Origin: Salifodinibacter halophilus
Lineage (GTDB): Bacteria > Pseudomonadota > Gammaproteobacteria > Nevskiales > Salinisphaeraceae
Assembly: GCA_012999515.1 (NCBI GenBank)
Contig: JABEEB010000001.1
Location: forward strand, 620,001-684,000
Direction of reading: 5' to 3'
Length of the DNA: 64,000 nucleotides
The first letter of the stretch is position 1. Each line of letters begins with the position of its first letter. The notes under the pieces are model-generated. The model was given only the letters and a program-made list of their open reading frames with translations, ran no database searches and was not told the origin of the DNA. Shown here piece by piece: positions 62,460 through 64,000 of the stretch. The position numbers and the translations under genes are program-made.

Positions 62460-64000
62460 TCAAGATTTCGACGCCTGACGCATGCGCGTACGCGTGTGCG
62501 TATCGCTTGAGGTGGCCGCGTAAGCAGCCTCATCACGTTCGAACTGTTCTTCGAGTTCGGCGATCGCCGCGCGATCGAGCCGCGCTTGGCGCGCGGCATC
62601 GTCGGCCAATTGATGATGCTCGCGGAGCCGGGCTTCGTCATAGCGACGAAAGGTTCGGTTCGTACGCTCAACCTCCTCGCCGCCGTAACCGAGTGCCTGC
62701 ATGACATCGCCGGCAAGCGCCACACTTGCCCGGAATGTTTCGCGGTGGAAAACCGTAACGCCGTATTCGATCAGCTGATACGCATGGCGCCGATCACGTG
62801 CGCGCGCTACGATCTTCAGGCTAGGAAAATGCGTCTGGACAACTTGTATCGTGGTCAACGATACCTCCGGGTCATCCATCGCCAGGACGAGCACGCGGGC
62901 ACGATCGGCGCGAGCTGCGCGCAGCATTTCCACGCGTGACGCGTCGCCATAATAAACCTCGCCACCGAAACGACGTACAAAGTCGACCTGTTCCGGATTG
63001 ACGTCGAGCGCGGTAAAACCGATTCGTTTGGCGCGCAACAGTCGGGCGATGGTGCTGCCAAAACGGCCGAAACCGGCGATTATGACGGCATGCTCCGAAT
63101 CGACTGGCGTATCGTACATACGCGCTTGCGAATCGGGCGACTCGAGACGTTTGTTCAACCATGAACTAGCTTTGACCGCGAACGGCGTAAGCACCATGGA
63201 CAGCGTAACTACCGCCACCAGAAGATCCGCCTCCGGACGCGCCAGCAAGTCGTCCGCCACCGCTGTCGACAGAATCACGAACGCGAACTCGCCCCCCTGA
63301 CTGAGATAGGCGCCGAGATTGCGCGTTGCACGCCAGCGCAGGCCGTACCGGCGCCCGAGCAACGCCAGCGCGACGCCTTTAATAACCATCAACGCGACCG
63401 TTAGACCGATCAATGCAAACGGTCGCTCAAGGAACAGGCCGAGATTGATCGACATGCCGACAGCCACGAAGAAAAGCCCCAACAACAGATCCTTGAACGG
63501 ATCGACATTGGCTTCCAGTTCGTGACGGTATTCGGAGTCAGCCAGCAGCACACCGGCCGTGAACGCGCCCAATGCCAGCGAGACGTCAACCGCTTGCATG
63601 ATCGCCGACGTCCCCACAACGATCAGCAACGTCATGGCGATGAATATTTCCTGCATGCGCGTCGCCGCGACCACGCGTAGCACAGGTTTAAGGATATAGT
63701 GGCCACCGATTATGAGCCCGACGATCACTAGCGTCGCCGTACCGGTTTTCTCCAGCCCGCCGATAATACTGAGCTGCGACTGGCCAACCGATAATAGCGG
63801 CAGAATCGCCAATATCGGAATTACAGCCAGATCCTGGAACAACAGAATCGAGAATCCAGCACGCCCGTGGCGCGTGGCCATTTCACCGCGCTCGGCCAGC
63901 ATCTGAACCGCAAACGCGGTCGACGACAATGCTAACGAAACGCCAGCGGCAAACGCCGGTGCGGGCGACAAGGCCAGCGCCCAACCGAGAAAAAGTGCCA
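62460..64000 (-). CDS. Kef-type potassium/proton antiporter, 5' end beyond the window
   Basis: At least 513 residues; the frame stays open to the window edge, so the start is missing. A cation/proton exchanger domain with about nine spans (including FSILLFQDLAVIPILAIL and SQGGEFAFVILSTAVADDLL) is followed by a TrkA-N/KTN domain, HAVIIAGFGRFGSTIARLL, with a nucleotide motif. The C-terminus is charged and helical. It resembles KefB/KefC, which release K+ when electrophiles deplete glutathione. No KefF/KefG partner is seen on this side. Confidence 0.93.
   Translation of the reverse strand, partial: ALFLGWALALSPAPAFAAGVSLALSSTAFAVQMLAERGEMATRHGRAGFSILLFQDLAVIPILAILPLLSVGQSQLSIIGGLEKTGTATLVIVGLIIGGHYILKPVLRVVAATRMQEIFIAMTLLIVVGTSAIMQAVDVSLALGAFTAGVLLADSEYRHELEANVDPFKDLLLGLFFVAVGMSINLGLFLERPFALIGLTVALMVIKGVALALLGRRYGLRWRATRNLGAYLSQGGEFAFVILSTAVADDLLARPEADLLVAVVTLSMVLTPFAVKASSWLNKRLESPDSQARMYDTPVDSEHAVIIAGFGRFGSTIARLLRAKRIGFTALDVNPEQVDFVRRFGGEVYYGDASRVEMLRAARADRARVLVLAMDDPEVSLTTIQVVQTHFPSLKIVARARDRRHAYQLIEYGVTVFHRETFRASVALAGDVMQALGYGGEEVERTNRTFRRYDEARLREHHQLADDAARQARLDRAAIAELEEQFERDEAAYAATSSDTHTRTRMRQASKS

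Noticed and set aside
1-64000. CRISPR arrays, insertion sequences, prophage genes, riboswitches
   Set aside because: No regularly spaced repeats, transposase or phage proteins were seen, and no leader resembled a riboswitch class I know.

Overview
The window is ordinary bacterial chromosome of the gammaproteobacterial kind. It has a dnaX-ybaB-recR block with the signal recognition particle RNA (ffs) just upstream of dnaX, oligoribonuclease, RbsR/RbsK/RbsD, a BCCT betaine carrier and a glycine-betaine-type binding protein. Osmolyte transport, two AI-2E-type permeases and an antiporter of the Kef family fit a marine or salt-tolerant organism. I suspect a Salinisphaera- or Halomonas-like lineage, but nothing here fixes the genus. 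I see no insertion sequence, CRISPR array, prophage or replication origin.

Layout. 1-3060: 3' end of tRNA-Leu(UAG), a frameshifted iron/2-oxoglutarate dioxygenase gene, and a divergent TetR regulator plus MFS exporter. 3473-18476: fifteen genes all on the + strand forming a sugar island. An amino-sugar part (DeoR regulator, GatZ/KbaZ-like protein, AgaS-type SIS protein, BadF-type kinase, sugar porter, second BadF-type kinase, NagB-II-type SIS deaminase, NagA, and a PP2C-like phosphatase) is followed by a ribose part (RbsR, RbsK, RbsD, RbsB, a half-length ABC ATPase, RbsC). 18477-23612: decayed DNA, WrbA and pirin with a divergent LysR regulator, and an AI-2E permease. 23613-27509: class I fructose-bisphosphate aldolase, phosphomannomutase, cyclopropane fatty acid synthase. 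27909-31556: glycosyltransferase, broken methyltransferase, an atypical long GTP cyclohydrolase II paralogue, a creatininase-family hydrolase and a small coupled ORF. This looks like part of an uncharacterised pterin- or flavin-precursor pathway.

31557-35302 is AT-richer and holds transporters and a deaminase. 35303-38001: lysozyme-inhibitor-like lipoprotein, M42 peptidase, LrgA/LrgB. 38113-42951: ChaC, GST, AlkA, quinone reductase, SMR transporter, CFA-like methyltransferase (redox and xenobiotic functions). 43124-48145: aminotransferase, 2-hydroxyacid dehydrogenase, aldehyde dehydrogenase and acetylpolyamine amidohydrolase, consistent with polyamine/GABA breakdown. 48248-53041: Hsp20, BCCT carrier, Tat-exported betaine-binding protein, second AI-2E permease. 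53310-64000: BepA-like protease, envelope and housekeeping genes, the DNA replication/repair block, ffs, PoxB-type oxidase and a Kef-type antiporter that runs off the end.

Working model for the island: amino sugars enter through the MFS porter, are phosphorylated by the BadF kinases, deacetylated by NagA, and deaminated by NagB-II (to fructose-6-P) or AgaS (to tagatose-6-P). GatZ stands without its KbaY/GatY aldolase partner or a tagatose-6-P kinase, so it may act alone, possibly as a 4-epimerase. Two features deserve most attention: this island with its unexpected PP2C phosphatase, and the RibA-paralogue/creatininase/glycosyltransferase group.
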